Shown here in pieces: positions 7,664-16,253 of a stretch of DNA of 64,000 nt. The notes beneath the pieces were generated by a model. The model ran no database searches and was not told where the DNA came from. It saw only the letters and a list, made by a program, of their open reading frames with translations. A program made the translations under genes and the position numbers. Origin of the DNA: an uncultured Candidatus Nitrosopumilus sp. (lineage in GTDB: Archaea; Thermoproteota; Nitrososphaeria; Nitrososphaerales; Nitrosopumilaceae). Location of the stretch: the NCBI GenBank assembly GCA_951812655.1, contig OX638319.1, forward strand, positions 868,001-932,000, in the 5' to 3' direction. The stretch's first letter is position 1; each line of letters opens with the position of its first letter.

Positions 7664-8548
7664 ATGGATATTGAAAAATTTATTGAGGATAATGACCTGT
7701 CCGAATTTCCGGTAGGACTAGGAGGGTGTAGGGCGGATGATCTGAATTTTGTTTGTTGTGATTATGATGTCTTTGTCTTTGACGGCAAGTCAGAGCCCGT
7801 AAAAATTATCCGATCTGAAAATGATTTTGTCGTACTTCATCACGCCTCTGTTGACGAAAACCAGACTCGTAAACTTCTTCAATATTCAAATTTACAAATT
7901 ATACGTGACGATTCTTGGGATCTCCAAATGCTTCTTTCTAAAATCCAGAAAAAACAAGCTGCATTGTATTCTGATTTTGCAAAGAATTGTTTGATAGAAT
8001 CTCTGTTCTGCTGTCAAAAAACGACCGAATGTATTTCAAATTCAGATATCTTTGCGCATTGTTGGCAAAAATGTGCTATCTATAATTTAGCTGAGGCCAT
8101 TTCCTCAATAAATCATCAAAGAACCAGTCCCTCACACATGCTTGATTCCCTTCGAAAACTGGACAAGAGTCAGATTAACGAACATCTCTCTGTTGTAACA
8201 AGTGCTGTTGGAATTGAACGTGCTACACCTACCTTGCTTGAACGCATGACAAAATCGACAATCGGCTTTTCTGATTTTGTAGAAAAAAATAACCATTCTG
8301 CAATCATCCGAGAAAAGCATAATTTCTTCATTAAAAGTTCCATGCTTTCTGATTGCTATTTCTATTTGGGTTATTTGAACAAAGATAACTTTCTCAGAAT
8401 GAAGGATGTTCTAAACCAGAATCCTGACATTATTCATATTCTGAAAATTGCTTTTGACGTTGAATCTGATCTGAATCTTCTTGAACAACAATCGGATGCT
8501 ATTAAAAAATCGTCAAATGATATCCTTGGGATTCTTTCAAATTCATGA
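7664..8548 (+). CDS. Conserved hypothetical protein, possibly nucleotidyltransferase-like
   Basis: 294 residues of unrecognised family. The N-terminal segment FPVGLGGCRADDLNFVCCDY followed by DVFVFDG resembles the G-G/S...D-x-D turn of nucleotidyltransferase folds. That is a weak resemblance, and substrate cannot be inferred. The rest is helical and rich in Cys, Gln and Leu, with a C-terminal coiled-coil-like stretch (LNLLEQQSDAIKKSSNDILG). A TATA-like box TTTATAGAAAA lies about 30 bases before the ATG. It is the first gene of a small plus-strand pair with the metallothionein-like gene. Confidence 0.65.
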   Translation: MDIEKFIEDNDLSEFPVGLGGCRADDLNFVCCDYDVFVFDGKSEPVKIIRSENDFVVLHHASVDENQTRKLLQYSNLQIIRDDSWDLQMLLSKIQKKQAALYSDFAKNCLIESLFCCQKTTECISNSDIFAHCWQKCAIYNLAEAISSINHQRTSPSHMLDSLRKLDKSQINEHLSVVTSAVGIERATPTLLERMTKSTIGFSDFVEKNNHSAIIREKHNFFIKSSMLSDCYFYLGYLNKDNFLRMKDVLNQNPDIIHILKIAFDVESDLNLLEQQSDAIKKSSNDILGILSNS

Positions 8549-8601
8549 TATTTTATCTAAATGTACTAACCTTTTAAAACAAGTAGTATCAATGAATATT
8601 C

Positions 8602-8742
8602 ATGGTAGATCAAGCATGTGGATGCGAAGCCGCTAGTGGCGATCCAGATTATGAATGCGATTGTGCAATGCAAGGTCATTGCATCTGTAGTGAAGACTGT
8701 CAGTGTTCAACAGCTGTTTGCAAAGAAGCTACTGGTCGATAA
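8602..8742 (+). CDS. Metallothionein-like Cys-rich peptide, 46 aa
   Basis: The frame from ATG 8602 to TAA 8742 encodes 46 residues of which nine are Cys, arranged as four CxC pairs plus a single Cys: CGC (6-8), CDC (19-21), CIC (27-29), CQC (33-35) and C40, with one His (H26) and many acidic residues. Clustered CxC pairs in a tiny soluble protein are the hallmark of metallothioneins, which bind Zn, Cu or Cd. A TATA-like CTTTTAAAAC lies at 8571-8580, 22-31 bases before the start, which fits a leaderless transcript. Family membership is inferred from composition, not from a recognised motif. Confidence 0.7.
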   Translation: MVDQACGCEAASGDPDYECDCAMQGHCICSEDCQCSTAVCKEATGR

Positions 8743-8783
8743 AATCGACTTGCTAGTAACTTAAACCTATTTTTATTTTTTAA

Positions 8784-8951
8784 TTATTCTTCTTCTTCTT
8801 CAAAGCCCCATGACTTTACCAATTCCTTTTGAAACTTGTCGGATTGTTTTTCGTCAAGGGCAAATCCGCAGTTTTTATGGGTGGGTACTACGGACATGCC
8901 GTCAAGCTTGAATTCCACTTCAAACAAGTGAACTTTTGAGCATTCGCACAT
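8784..8951 (-). CDS. Small Cys/His protein, 55 aa
   Basis: The frame from ATG 8951 to TAA 8784 encodes 55 residues. It starts with MCECSKVHLFEVEF, has HKNCGFALDE in the middle and ends with an acidic GFEEEEE tail. The CxC...H...HxxC arrangement suggests a single zinc site, in a beta-strand-rich fold. No family recognised. It sits convergent to the metallothionein-like gene and divergent from the secreted protein at 9074. Confidence 0.7.
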   Translation of the reverse strand: MCECSKVHLFEVEFKLDGMSVVPTHKNCGFALDEKQSDKFQKELVKSWGFEEEEE

Positions 8952-9073
8952 TCTGGAATTTGTGTGAATTTTCCTCTATATTTGCTTATTTGATGTCCAA
9001 TCTTTGCATATTTTGCCCGTTTTTCGGATTCTGAATAAGGTTTAACTATCCGTTTTGATAATTTTGCTTAGAT

Positions 9074-10585
9074 TTGAATAAAATATTTCTAATTCTTCCC
9101 GTTGTCGCTGTCTTATTTCTGGGTTCATCCTTAATTTCGTCAGCATCTGCTCAGTTTCAATCTGGAGGTGTAGATGTTGAAGGTACCTGGTATTCTGGTG
9201 AAGGCCTCAAACAAGGTGACTTCTTTTCTTATTCCATGTGTCATGTTGATTACAAGGAGTGCTCTAACTTTGAATTGGATATGTGGATTAAAGGTGACAG
9301 GCAGATTGGAAGTGAACGTCAATGGGTGACTGAGGTCGTAGTATATGACGGCAACAAGCGTGTTGTTGGCGAACTTCTGTTGGGAAAAGTTGCAGCAGAG
9401 CCCACTGGCGGAAGTGAAGAATTGGGTCTCTATCGTGGGGCATTCAAGTCTTCTGTTGCCTGGCTAGCTGCATTTGCGACATCTGATGATAGCTCCGGCG
9501 GAAAAGGTCCTAAAGAGTTCAAAAGTATCTCTTGGGGTAAGATTGGAAATATTGGAGGCCAACAAGTAATTCCAACGGTTGCTGAAACCGTTACCGTTCC
9601 TGCAGGTACGTGGGAAACTGTTCAGGTCGGGTGGTACACTGGAGGAACTACAAATAGGGTTTGGGTTGTTGATGATTTTCCATTTCCAATAAAAGCTCAC
9701 ACTTACACACATGTCTCAGAAGGAATTCCTCCCACTGAATACGCCTTTGAATTATTAGACTATAAGGAAAATGTCCAAGAGAGTCCATTTTCTGATATTG
9801 TTTCCACTGATGATGAGTTTGCAGCTGCTGGATGTGATACAAATTTTGAAAAAGAAGCTAGTGTAAAGAAACCAACGGTCGGATATGACTATCAGGTTCA
9901 CGTGTTCTACGGTCCTGAAGATCCTGTTGAAGGATGCGAAATGCAATGGCTTATAAAATTTATCAGCAAATTTGATGATACTGAATTTCTAAATCAGGTG
10001 CAGTTTGATGTTTTGACTGTGGATGATAATTTGACTCCGCTCAGATCCATCGCGCAAGAAGAGGGTAGACCTTATCTCTATTCGCCTTCGGGGCAGAGCA
10101 TAATTGATATAATTGTCAAAGAAGAACCTGGCACAGCAAAATATGTGATCTGGATTTACGGCCTGTCTCCTGAGGGAATAGTGCCTTCCAGTGCTTCTGA
10201 CTATTTGGAGGTAGAAATTCCAATATATGCATCTAATGGAACCACTCCTGTTGAAAAAATCCCCGACTGGATTAAGACCAACGCCGGATGGTGGGCCGAT
10301 GGTGCCATAGATGATGCGTCTTTCGTTCAGGGAATACAGTTTCTGATAAAGGAGGGAATCATGAAAATTCCCAAGACCACCCAGGGATCTAGCAGTAATT
10401 CCGCTGATGGAATCCCCGACTGGATTAAGACCAACGCCGGATGGTGGGCCGATGGTGCCATAGATGATGCGTCTTTCGTTCAGGGAATACAGTTTCTGAT
10501 AAAGGAGGGAATCATGAAAGTCCCACAAGCAGTTGCAAAAAGCTCAACTTCCTCTGGTGCAGAGCCTGAAGCCTGGTACCAATAA
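9074..10585 (+). CDS. Secreted protein with two C-terminal WIKTNAGWWADG-type repeats
   Basis: 503 residues, exported: a hydrophobic signal peptide (about residues 3-25) ends near SASAQF. The middle (30-390) is beta-rich with several Cys and no recognised fold. The C-terminus has two copies of a 36-residue module beginning PDWIKTNAGWWADG and containing a VQGIQFLIKEGIMK stretch, a repeat often seen in surface proteins of ammonia-oxidising archaea. The copies are identical over 108 bases. The start codon is TTG. It may bind cell-surface components; that is inference. Confidence 0.8.
   Translation: MNKIFLILPVVAVLFLGSSLISSASAQFQSGGVDVEGTWYSGEGLKQGDFFSYSMCHVDYKECSNFELDMWIKGDRQIGSERQWVTEVVVYDGNKRVVGELLLGKVAAEPTGGSEELGLYRGAFKSSVAWLAAFATSDDSSGGKGPKEFKSISWGKIGNIGGQQVIPTVAETVTVPAGTWETVQVGWYTGGTTNRVWVVDDFPFPIKAHTYTHVSEGIPPTEYAFELLDYKENVQESPFSDIVSTDDEFAAAGCDTNFEKEASVKKPTVGYDYQVHVFYGPEDPVEGCEMQWLIKFISKFDDTEFLNQVQFDVLTVDDNLTPLRSIAQEEGRPYLYSPSGQSIIDIIVKEEPGTAKYVIWIYGLSPEGIVPSSASDYLEVEIPIYASNGTTPVEKIPDWIKTNAGWWADGAIDDASFVQGIQFLIKEGIMKIPKTTQGSSSNSADGIPDWIKTNAGWWADGAIDDASFVQGIQFLIKEGIMKVPQAVAKSSTSSGAEPEAWYQ
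10259..10366 (+). repeat. 108-bp direct repeat, copy 1
   Basis: Identical at the DNA level to 10412-10519, 153 bases downstream. It encodes one WIKTNAGWWADG module. Identity at silent sites shows recent duplication or gene conversion. Confidence 0.95.
10412..10519 (+). repeat. 108-bp direct repeat, copy 2
   Basis: Second identical copy of the module at 10259-10366. The 45 bases between them encode a linker. Beyond the repeat end the two copies diverge at once (ATTCCC against GTCCCA). Confidence 0.95.
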
Positions 10586-10644
10586 CATGAATCTTCATAT
10601 CCAACATTCAAATTGTTGAATGGCATTGAATATCTGATGAGAAC

Positions 10645-11004
10645 ATGGTAGGTCTTTTCAAAAAGCCAAAACGTCATCTGAAAAAGTTGCTTCGAGATGG
10701 TGAGTACAATGAGGCAGTGGCATTCGGCAAGAGTCGGGAATCCAAATATTCTGATGATGCAGACTTTATGTTCATTATGGGAAGCGTTTACTTTATTGTA
10801 GATGATGCAGAAAGGGCACTTCCGTATTTTGAAAAAGCCTTTCAACTAAACAAAAATGATGTGGAGCTGTTAACTTTGAAGACAAATGTGCATCTGGCTT
10901 TGCAGCAAAAAGACGAAGCACTAGACTGCTGCATTCGAATAACTGAACTTGAGCCTAAAAACATCGAAGCCAAACAGTTGCGTGAAGATCTTGAAAGCAT
11001 GTGA
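10645..11004 (+). CDS. TPR-repeat protein, 119 aa
   Basis: All-helical protein with about two and a half tetratricopeptide repeats: DADFMFIMGSVYFIVDDAER, then LPYFEKAFQLNKNDVELL and a third ending CIRITELEPKNIEAKQLRE. The N-terminus is strongly basic (FKKPKRHLKKLLR). TPRs mediate protein-protein contacts; the partner is unknown. ATG start, single gene. Confidence 0.75.
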   Translation: MVGLFKKPKRHLKKLLRDGEYNEAVAFGKSRESKYSDDADFMFIMGSVYFIVDDAERALPYFEKAFQLNKNDVELLTLKTNVHLALQQKDEALDCCIRITELEPKNIEAKQLREDLESM

Positions 11005-11012
11005 TCGTCTGT

Positions 11013-11492
11013 TCATTTTATCTTTTTCATCTGATACGCATTTTCCATTAACCAGTTGCAAAACGCTGTAACATTTTCATCAAATTCAGTCCAAATATGT
11101 ACAGAATGTGGTAGTATGTCTATCTTCCAATTGTCTGTAAATACTCTGACGCCTTCCTTGTTCTCATACATGTATGCATCTTCTGTTTTAATGTCTCCGA
11201 GAATCTCTCTGGCCTTCTCTTTGATTATCTCTCTGTCCATGGGGAATCTTTTTCTGTCATAATCCACTATGAGGCTGAGATCTCTTTTTCCGTACATTTC
11301 AAAATCCTCTATTCTTCCAGCTTTTGGAAAGTTCACGATTAACTTGATATCGTATCTTTTTCCGACTTCTTTTCCAATCTCTACAATCCTTGCATATCCT
11401 GCGCCTGGGTTTTTCTTTAGGAGAAATCTGATCTGTGCCAAGTCTTTTTTTAGCTGATCCTGTAAATCACAAACCAATTCTGAAAATATCAT
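11013..11492 (-). CDS. Conserved hypothetical protein, 159 aa
   Basis: Soluble alpha/beta protein of unknown family. The start chosen is ATG 11492 (MIFSELVCDL) rather than the longer frame from 11525, because a TTATAATA box at 11513-11520 lies 21-28 bases upstream, as expected for a leaderless message. Charged stretches such as EVGKRYDIKLIVNFPKAG and a C-terminal aromatic segment are visible. No catalytic motif recognised. Confidence 0.6.
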   Translation of the reverse strand: MIFSELVCDLQDQLKKDLAQIRFLLKKNPGAGYARIVEIGKEVGKRYDIKLIVNFPKAGRIEDFEMYGKRDLSLIVDYDRKRFPMDREIIKEKAREILGDIKTEDAYMYENKEGVRVFTDNWKIDILPHSVHIWTEFDENVTAFCNWLMENAYQMKKIK

Positions 11493-11573
11493 ACTGCATC
11501 TATGCAAAATTCCTATTATAACCATTAATTTTTTCCAAGATTGGTTTTTTTAGACCTTTGATCGATTACGAAT

Positions 11574-12218
11574 ATGGCAATGCCAATGGATTATGACGGA
11601 ATGAGAACCGATGATGAATCCGAAAGAACTGACAACGTAAACGAATATCAGCGAACTTGCATTGATTTCATTGAGGACATCTCTCACGATTATGAGGCCT
11701 GGGTTGATTATTACAAATTGCCTGAAGATGAAGATAAAAGGAGGCGTTCGGGTATTCGTGCTACAATTACAAGAACAAATGAATGGATTGCAAAAGTTGC
11801 TCAGTCGATTAAGGCAGTTGATGTTGTAATGAACGATGGAATTCAAAAGATGGCCGAATCAACAGCTGGAAAGCCTCTGGAAATAGGAGTCTTTGTAAAC
11901 CATAAGTCCGGATACACAGAAACCCGTCCTGGCATTATCGACGTAAATGTGAAAGGACATGGGAGAAAGGGTCGAAAAATGAAGCTTGGGTTTCATTTCA
12001 AGGATGACCGATTCAGAATAGAATCTACTTGTAAGGCTTATTTGGATGAAGATGATCTGCCTGTTCAGGAATTCGAAACGCTGGACATCCATCTAAAACT
12101 GCATGCTGAAAGTGGCAAGCCTCGTGATGTAATCTCTTTTACTGTTACAATATGTGAGATGGAGAATGATGTGGAATTCGATAAACGAGGTATTTCCACA
12201 GTTGTCCATTTGGTATAG
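11574..12218 (+). CDS. Conserved hypothetical protein, 214 aa
   Basis: Hydrophilic protein with a helical N-terminal half (CIDFIEDISHDYEAWVDYYK) and a beta-rich C-terminal half with a basic turn (KGHGRKGRKMKLG). No signal peptide or membrane segment. Family not recognised. Three in-frame Met codons near the start (11574, 11580, 11586) leave the true start open. It ends one base before the convergent beta-propeller gene. Confidence 0.65.
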   Translation: MAMPMDYDGMRTDDESERTDNVNEYQRTCIDFIEDISHDYEAWVDYYKLPEDEDKRRRSGIRATITRTNEWIAKVAQSIKAVDVVMNDGIQKMAESTAGKPLEIGVFVNHKSGYTETRPGIIDVNVKGHGRKGRKMKLGFHFKDDRFRIESTCKAYLDEDDLPVQEFETLDIHLKLHAESGKPRDVISFTVTICEMENDVEFDKRGISTVVHLV

Positions 12219-12219
12219 T

Positions 12220-14439
12220 CTAACGTAAGATGTCTTCCTCTAGATAGTTTAGAAATTTCCCTGTATTTTCAAGTTGCAGTGAATTTATTTCTTCCATGTT
12301 CTCGAGTGAATTCATTTTCAAATATTCCTGAGACACAGTGTAGAGTACATCTTCAATATGGAACGTTCTTGCATTGTTCATTCCATAGTATCTCGATTCT
12401 CCTTCTGAATGAGCGATCATCCCTTTGTTTTCAAATCCTTCGGATTCACTAACGTCAAACACGTAGAATCCTGCCCATCGCGAATACTCTGGGGCAAACT
12501 TTTTCGAATTGAACTCGAGACTTTCAATGTCGCTACTTATTGGAATTGATAATGTTCCACTAGTTTTGTCAAAGAAGAATGACTTGTGATTGTACAATGC
12601 TTCAGATTGTGTTGATCTGTCTCCGATGATCGTTTCGTCTGCAACTCTTGGGTTGGCAACATCTGCTACGTTAAACAATGCAATCTTAATTCCTAATTGC
12701 TGCACTCTTCCGTTTTCCATTTCTTTTGTATCTCTGCCGATTCCTATGACGTGTTCCTTATCGTATGGATGCAAATAATTGGAAAATCCTGGAATTTTTA
12801 ACTCTCCTAGGATTTTAGGCTTGTCTGATGTCAGATCAATCACAAAGAATGGGTCGATCTGCTGGAAAGTTACCAAATACAGTCTGTCTCCCATGAATCT
12901 GGCCGAATAGATGCTCTCCTCAGGAGCAATTTCCTCCAATTCTCCAACTGTGTTCATATTTTCATCCATGACATACACTGCGTTTGAGCGAATGGTTCCT
13001 TCGTATTGTGTATGGATTTCTGTGGTTGTGGCAACTCTGAATCTGTCTCCGTTTTCATCCATGGAAAACTGGTTTAGCAGTCTTCCTGGGACTGAGCCCT
13101 TTGCGACATACTCGATTTTGTCTTCATCAATTGATATTTTATGAATTATCGTCTTTCTGGAATCTTCTTGTATTCTAATGTCGTATGCATTCAATGATTC
13201 TTTGATCTTGTCAAATAACTGCTCTTTGGCATCTTTGTCCATGGAGTTGTATGACTTTTGCATCAGGTCTGATATCATTGACCACTTTGCAGAGGCATTT
13301 ATTGACAAGTCTTCGTGAATCTCCATGATTTCTTCTTGAACAATGTTTGGCAATAGTGGGACCATTGCGTCAAAAAATCTATCCTTTGACGAGTTTTCAT
13401 AAAATCCAAATGGCATGTTTTGTTGATATGTCAAGTAAAAATTATTTTTTGAGACGTAAAATGTTCCCGAATATCCCATGAGAAACGTTTCAGAATTTAT
13501 TTCGTCACCGAAAATGTTAATCGCAGTCAACGTGTTGAAGTTGGAGAACTGCTCAACGTTGTCAAAGTAGAACGCATCGGGAGTCATGATCCTGGTTGAA
13601 CCTTCCATGATTCCTGGAAGTTTAGGGTGCTGATAGTTTACATGGCTGTTGGTTACAAAGTATACATAATCTTCAATCATCCTGGCATCTCTAAAGTTTC
13701 CATCAATGGAATAGTCTTTGAGAATTTCTGGTTTTTCTTTGTCTGACACATCTACAACCAACGCATGGGTAACCGAGTCGTAAGATCGTCGTGGCATAAA
13801 GTCATACTGGGGGATTACCTCGTCGTGGCTTTGTCCGTTGTAAAATATCACCAATCTATCATCATTTAGAAACATGTTCTGAATGTACTGTGATTCAATG
13901 TCCAACGCAACTTTTAGAATCAATTTGGCAGAATCGGCTGGATAGGCATCGATAATTGTCAGTGTGTTGTGAGATACAATGTATACGTATTTTGAATCAT
14001 TTTTGAGATAGTCTGGCTCGTCAACATTCTCGACTTGTACGTTGGTTGTTGAATGGTCTGAACCTCCTGATTCTATTTTTGATGTGGCTGATGGCATTGG
14101 TGAAACTGAGGGCATAGTTGAATCAGATGATTCCATGCTGTCAAACATAACTGCTTCTTCTACTGCCATGGAATTGCGGAACATTCGGTCATCGTAGAAA
14201 TTCCCATCAGATGATCCTGATTCATTTAGTATGTCCTTTAGTTCTTCATCAGACTGAATTTGTTTAATGTCGTTAGTGCCTTCAAAATAATTCGTTGATG
14301 GTTTTTCGACATAGATTATTTCTGGTTCTGAAACTTGCACATCTTGTTTATTCAGATTAAAATCTACTGAGTACATAATCCCTGCAGTAACAATTACCGA
14401 AATGATTACTATGAGTGGAATTGTGATTTTTGTATTCAT
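12220..14439 (-). CDS. Secreted beta-propeller protein (COG4880 type)
   Basis: 739 residues with an N-terminal membrane anchor or signal (about 5-25) followed by a low-complexity Ser/Met linker and a large beta-propeller domain. The stretch VENVDEPDYLKND and the following YVYIVSHNTLTIID are typical of the COG4880 family of extracellular C-terminal beta-propeller proteins distantly related to WD40. The protein sits outside the membrane; its ligand is unknown. It is divergent from the membrane-anchored HTH gene at 14611, with an inverted repeat between them, which suggests the regulator may control it. Confidence 0.85.
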   Translation of the reverse strand: MNTKITIPLIVIISVIVTAGIMYSVDFNLNKQDVQVSEPEIIYVEKPSTNYFEGTNDIKQIQSDEELKDILNESGSSDGNFYDDRMFRNSMAVEEAVMFDSMESSDSTMPSVSPMPSATSKIESGGSDHSTTNVQVENVDEPDYLKNDSKYVYIVSHNTLTIIDAYPADSAKLILKVALDIESQYIQNMFLNDDRLVIFYNGQSHDEVIPQYDFMPRRSYDSVTHALVVDVSDKEKPEILKDYSIDGNFRDARMIEDYVYFVTNSHVNYQHPKLPGIMEGSTRIMTPDAFYFDNVEQFSNFNTLTAINIFGDEINSETFLMGYSGTFYVSKNNFYLTYQQNMPFGFYENSSKDRFFDAMVPLLPNIVQEEIMEIHEDLSINASAKWSMISDLMQKSYNSMDKDAKEQLFDKIKESLNAYDIRIQEDSRKTIIHKISIDEDKIEYVAKGSVPGRLLNQFSMDENGDRFRVATTTEIHTQYEGTIRSNAVYVMDENMNTVGELEEIAPEESIYSARFMGDRLYLVTFQQIDPFFVIDLTSDKPKILGELKIPGFSNYLHPYDKEHVIGIGRDTKEMENGRVQQLGIKIALFNVADVANPRVADETIIGDRSTQSEALYNHKSFFFDKTSGTLSIPISSDIESLEFNSKKFAPEYSRWAGFYVFDVSESEGFENKGMIAHSEGESRYYGMNNARTFHIEDVLYTVSQEYLKMNSLENMEEINSLQLENTGKFLNYLEEDILR

Positions 14440-14472
14440 TTTAATTTATTTTACTCCTTTCTTTTTTATCAA

Positions 14473-14512
14473 ATCTCAATTTCTTGATGTTTGTTATTCA
14501 TTAGATTGAGAT
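14473..14512. promoter_or_regulatory. Inverted repeat between beta-propeller gene and HTH gene
   Basis: ATCTCAAT (14473-14480) and ATTGAGAT (14505-14512) are perfect 8-base inverted arms with a 24-base gap. They lie 34-73 bases upstream of the beta-propeller start. The neighbouring divergent gene encodes a winged-helix regulator, so this is a candidate operator. That is inference from position only. Confidence 0.4.
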
Positions 14513-14610
14513 AAAAGGTTTAGTGAAACTCATTTTTCACCAATCAATTTATCTGTACTTGAAATTTTTCATAAACTCTAATATTTCTTGTTAGACTTTC
14601 AATCGATGAT

Positions 14611-15357
14611 TTGACTGAAAATTTCAAAATTCTTTCCACTGATGATGAAAAAATAAAATCTTTTGGTGAGATATTCACCAATGATTCCAGTCGTGAAATT
14701 CTTCAGCTATTGTTCAATGAAGAATTATCTGCAACACAGATTGCCCAAAAAAGCAAAATTTCTCTTCAACTTGTAAAGTACCATCTTGCAAAATTACAAT
14801 CACTTGATGTTGTCAAAATCTCAAAAATTGAGAAAAATTCTAAATCTCAAGACATGAAAATTTACACTGCACTAAAGTTTAGTCTTGTAATCGTACCTCC
14901 CACACTGTCTGAAAAAACCAGAGAAAGCAAATCTCTTGTTCGTTCTTTTAAATATATTTACAAAGTTATGGGACTCGGGCTGGCGACTGGACTCTCTGGG
15001 TTGCTTTCGTTGTCTGAAATGCCTCAAGACAATCAACCCAAAATTGATGTGAAATCCTCTGAAGATTTGAAGTCACCTGAACAATCTGATGAGATGTATG
15101 GTTCACCCGAATATTTTTCTGGCGAATCTGTGCAGTCAAAATCGGAAACTGCGCGTATTGCTGAATCTGAACATGTGATGGAAAATTCATTTTCTGAAGA
15201 TTTGAAATATGGGGTATTGGATGATGTTGATTCTACAATTGATCCTAGTGTCATAGTTGAAAATTCTTATGATCTTCATGTTATCTTTGCAATCATTTCT
15301 ATGATCTTGGGAGGGATAACAATTTACTATTTCTACAAGTTTTTTAAAAAATCTTAG
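14611..15357 (+). CDS. Membrane-anchored winged-helix (ArsR-like) regulator
   Basis: 248 residues. An N-terminal ArsR-like winged helix spans about residues 24-85: SREILQLLFNEELSATQIAQ, then a recognition segment SLQLVKYHLAKLQSLDVV. A second region (about 118-133) is hydrophobic, followed by an acidic Ser/Glu-rich linker, and the C-terminus has a transmembrane helix (about 222-243). This layout suggests a one-component regulator tethered to the membrane. TTG start. It is divergent from the beta-propeller gene. Confidence 0.75.
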   Translation: MTENFKILSTDDEKIKSFGEIFTNDSSREILQLLFNEELSATQIAQKSKISLQLVKYHLAKLQSLDVVKISKIEKNSKSQDMKIYTALKFSLVIVPPTLSEKTRESKSLVRSFKYIYKVMGLGLATGLSGLLSLSEMPQDNQPKIDVKSSEDLKSPEQSDEMYGSPEYFSGESVQSKSETARIAESEHVMENSFSEDLKYGVLDDVDSTIDPSVIVENSYDLHVIFAIISMILGGITIYYFYKFFKKS

Positions 15358-15361
15358 TCAA

Positions 15362-15685
15362 TTAATCTGAATCTATAGTTACTTGAATCGTTACTCTTTT
15401 TTCTTTTGCTCTGTCTTCTCCTGGATACTTTAGCATCGAAATTTTTTTGTCAAGTTCCTCATTGGCAACTAGTTCTGCTTTTCCTGTGAAAACTTCTTCA
15501 TTGTATTGTATTTTTACATCGGGATTCGCAATGGCGTTTTTGAACCAATCTCCATCTGGCCTGTGTCTTGAAAAATAGATTTTTCCATTATAGTTGACTG
15601 CTCTGAGCATGACAGAGTGTTCATTGCCTGATATTCGACCCTTTGTGGTGAGAATAGGTCTAAACAACTCTTCCTTAATTCTCAT
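15362..15685 (-). CDS. Flavin/deazaflavin split-barrel protein (PNPOx-like, DUF385-type)
   Basis: 107 residues from ATG 15685 (MRIKEELFRPILTTKGR). The sequence TTKGRISGNEHSVMLRAVNY followed by GKIYFSRHRPDGDWFKNAIA resembles the PNPOx-like split barrel of F420- or FMN-dependent oxidoreductases, where the TTKGR..G stretch contacts the cofactor phosphate. The open frame reaches 15877, but its first part overlaps the divergent PRC-barrel gene, so the shorter start is preferred; GTG 15697 is the other option. Substrate unknown. Confidence 0.7.
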   Translation of the reverse strand: MRIKEELFRPILTTKGRISGNEHSVMLRAVNYNGKIYFSRHRPDGDWFKNAIANPDVKIQYNEEVFTGKAELVANEELDKKISMLKYPGEDRAKEKRVTIQVTIDSD

Positions 15686-15773
15686 GCGTAATTCCACTCT
15701 GTCAAGTAATTTAACCCCATTGATGGAAATTTCTGATATTTGCTGTGATAAGTGAATCTGTACACCTGATGTT

Positions 15774-16226
15774 ATGTCTGTAAAGCTAGAAGGAATGCCT
15801 GCAAATATGGCCACCGCCGATTCATTTACTGGAAAAAAAGTAATTGATAGAGAGGGAATTGAATATGGCAAAGTCAAACATATTCACATTAACCAAGACA
15901 CCCTTGTCGTATGTGGTGTTACAATCCATAAGGGGTTCAGAAGGGACTATTTTCTAGCAGAGGATTTTATTGACAAATTCTCTAAGGAAACTTTACTTCT
16001 TAGCAGACCGCCGGTGAGATCTGGTATTCCTGTAATTGATTTAGATCGTCGAAAAATTGGCAAGGTGAAGAGATTAAACAAAAATTCTGAAACAAACGAA
16101 TTGGAATCCATTGAAATAAGTGATGGCATCTTACATTCAAAAATCTTGTCCAAATCTGAGATTTGGGGAGTAGGGGAAAAAGTCATTTTGAGAATGACTA
16201 AAGAAGAATTTAAGAAATTGGAATAA
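15774..16226 (+). CDS. PRC-barrel domain protein
   Basis: 150 residues with two PRC-barrel-like halves: SFTGKKVIDREGIEYGKVKH (about 17-36) and GIPVIDLDRRKIGKVKRL (about 84-101). PRC barrels bind protein or RNA partners and occur in photosynthetic reaction-centre H subunits and in RimM, and several small copies are typical of ammonia-oxidising archaea. No membrane segment. Its start region overlaps the longer frame of the opposite-strand split-barrel gene. Confidence 0.75.
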   Translation: MSVKLEGMPANMATADSFTGKKVIDREGIEYGKVKHIHINQDTLVVCGVTIHKGFRRDYFLAEDFIDKFSKETLLLSRPPVRSGIPVIDLDRRKIGKVKRLNKNSETNELESIEISDGILHSKILSKSEIWGVGEKVILRMTKEEFKKLE

Positions 16227-16253
16227 TCTTCTAATTTCAAAACAACGTCGGTG

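Noticed and set aside
9989-10528. 179-codon open frame on the minus strand opposite the secreted repeat protein
   Set aside because: It mirrors the duplicated modules of the plus-strand gene and shows no protein-like motif; the real gene has a signal peptide and known repeats.
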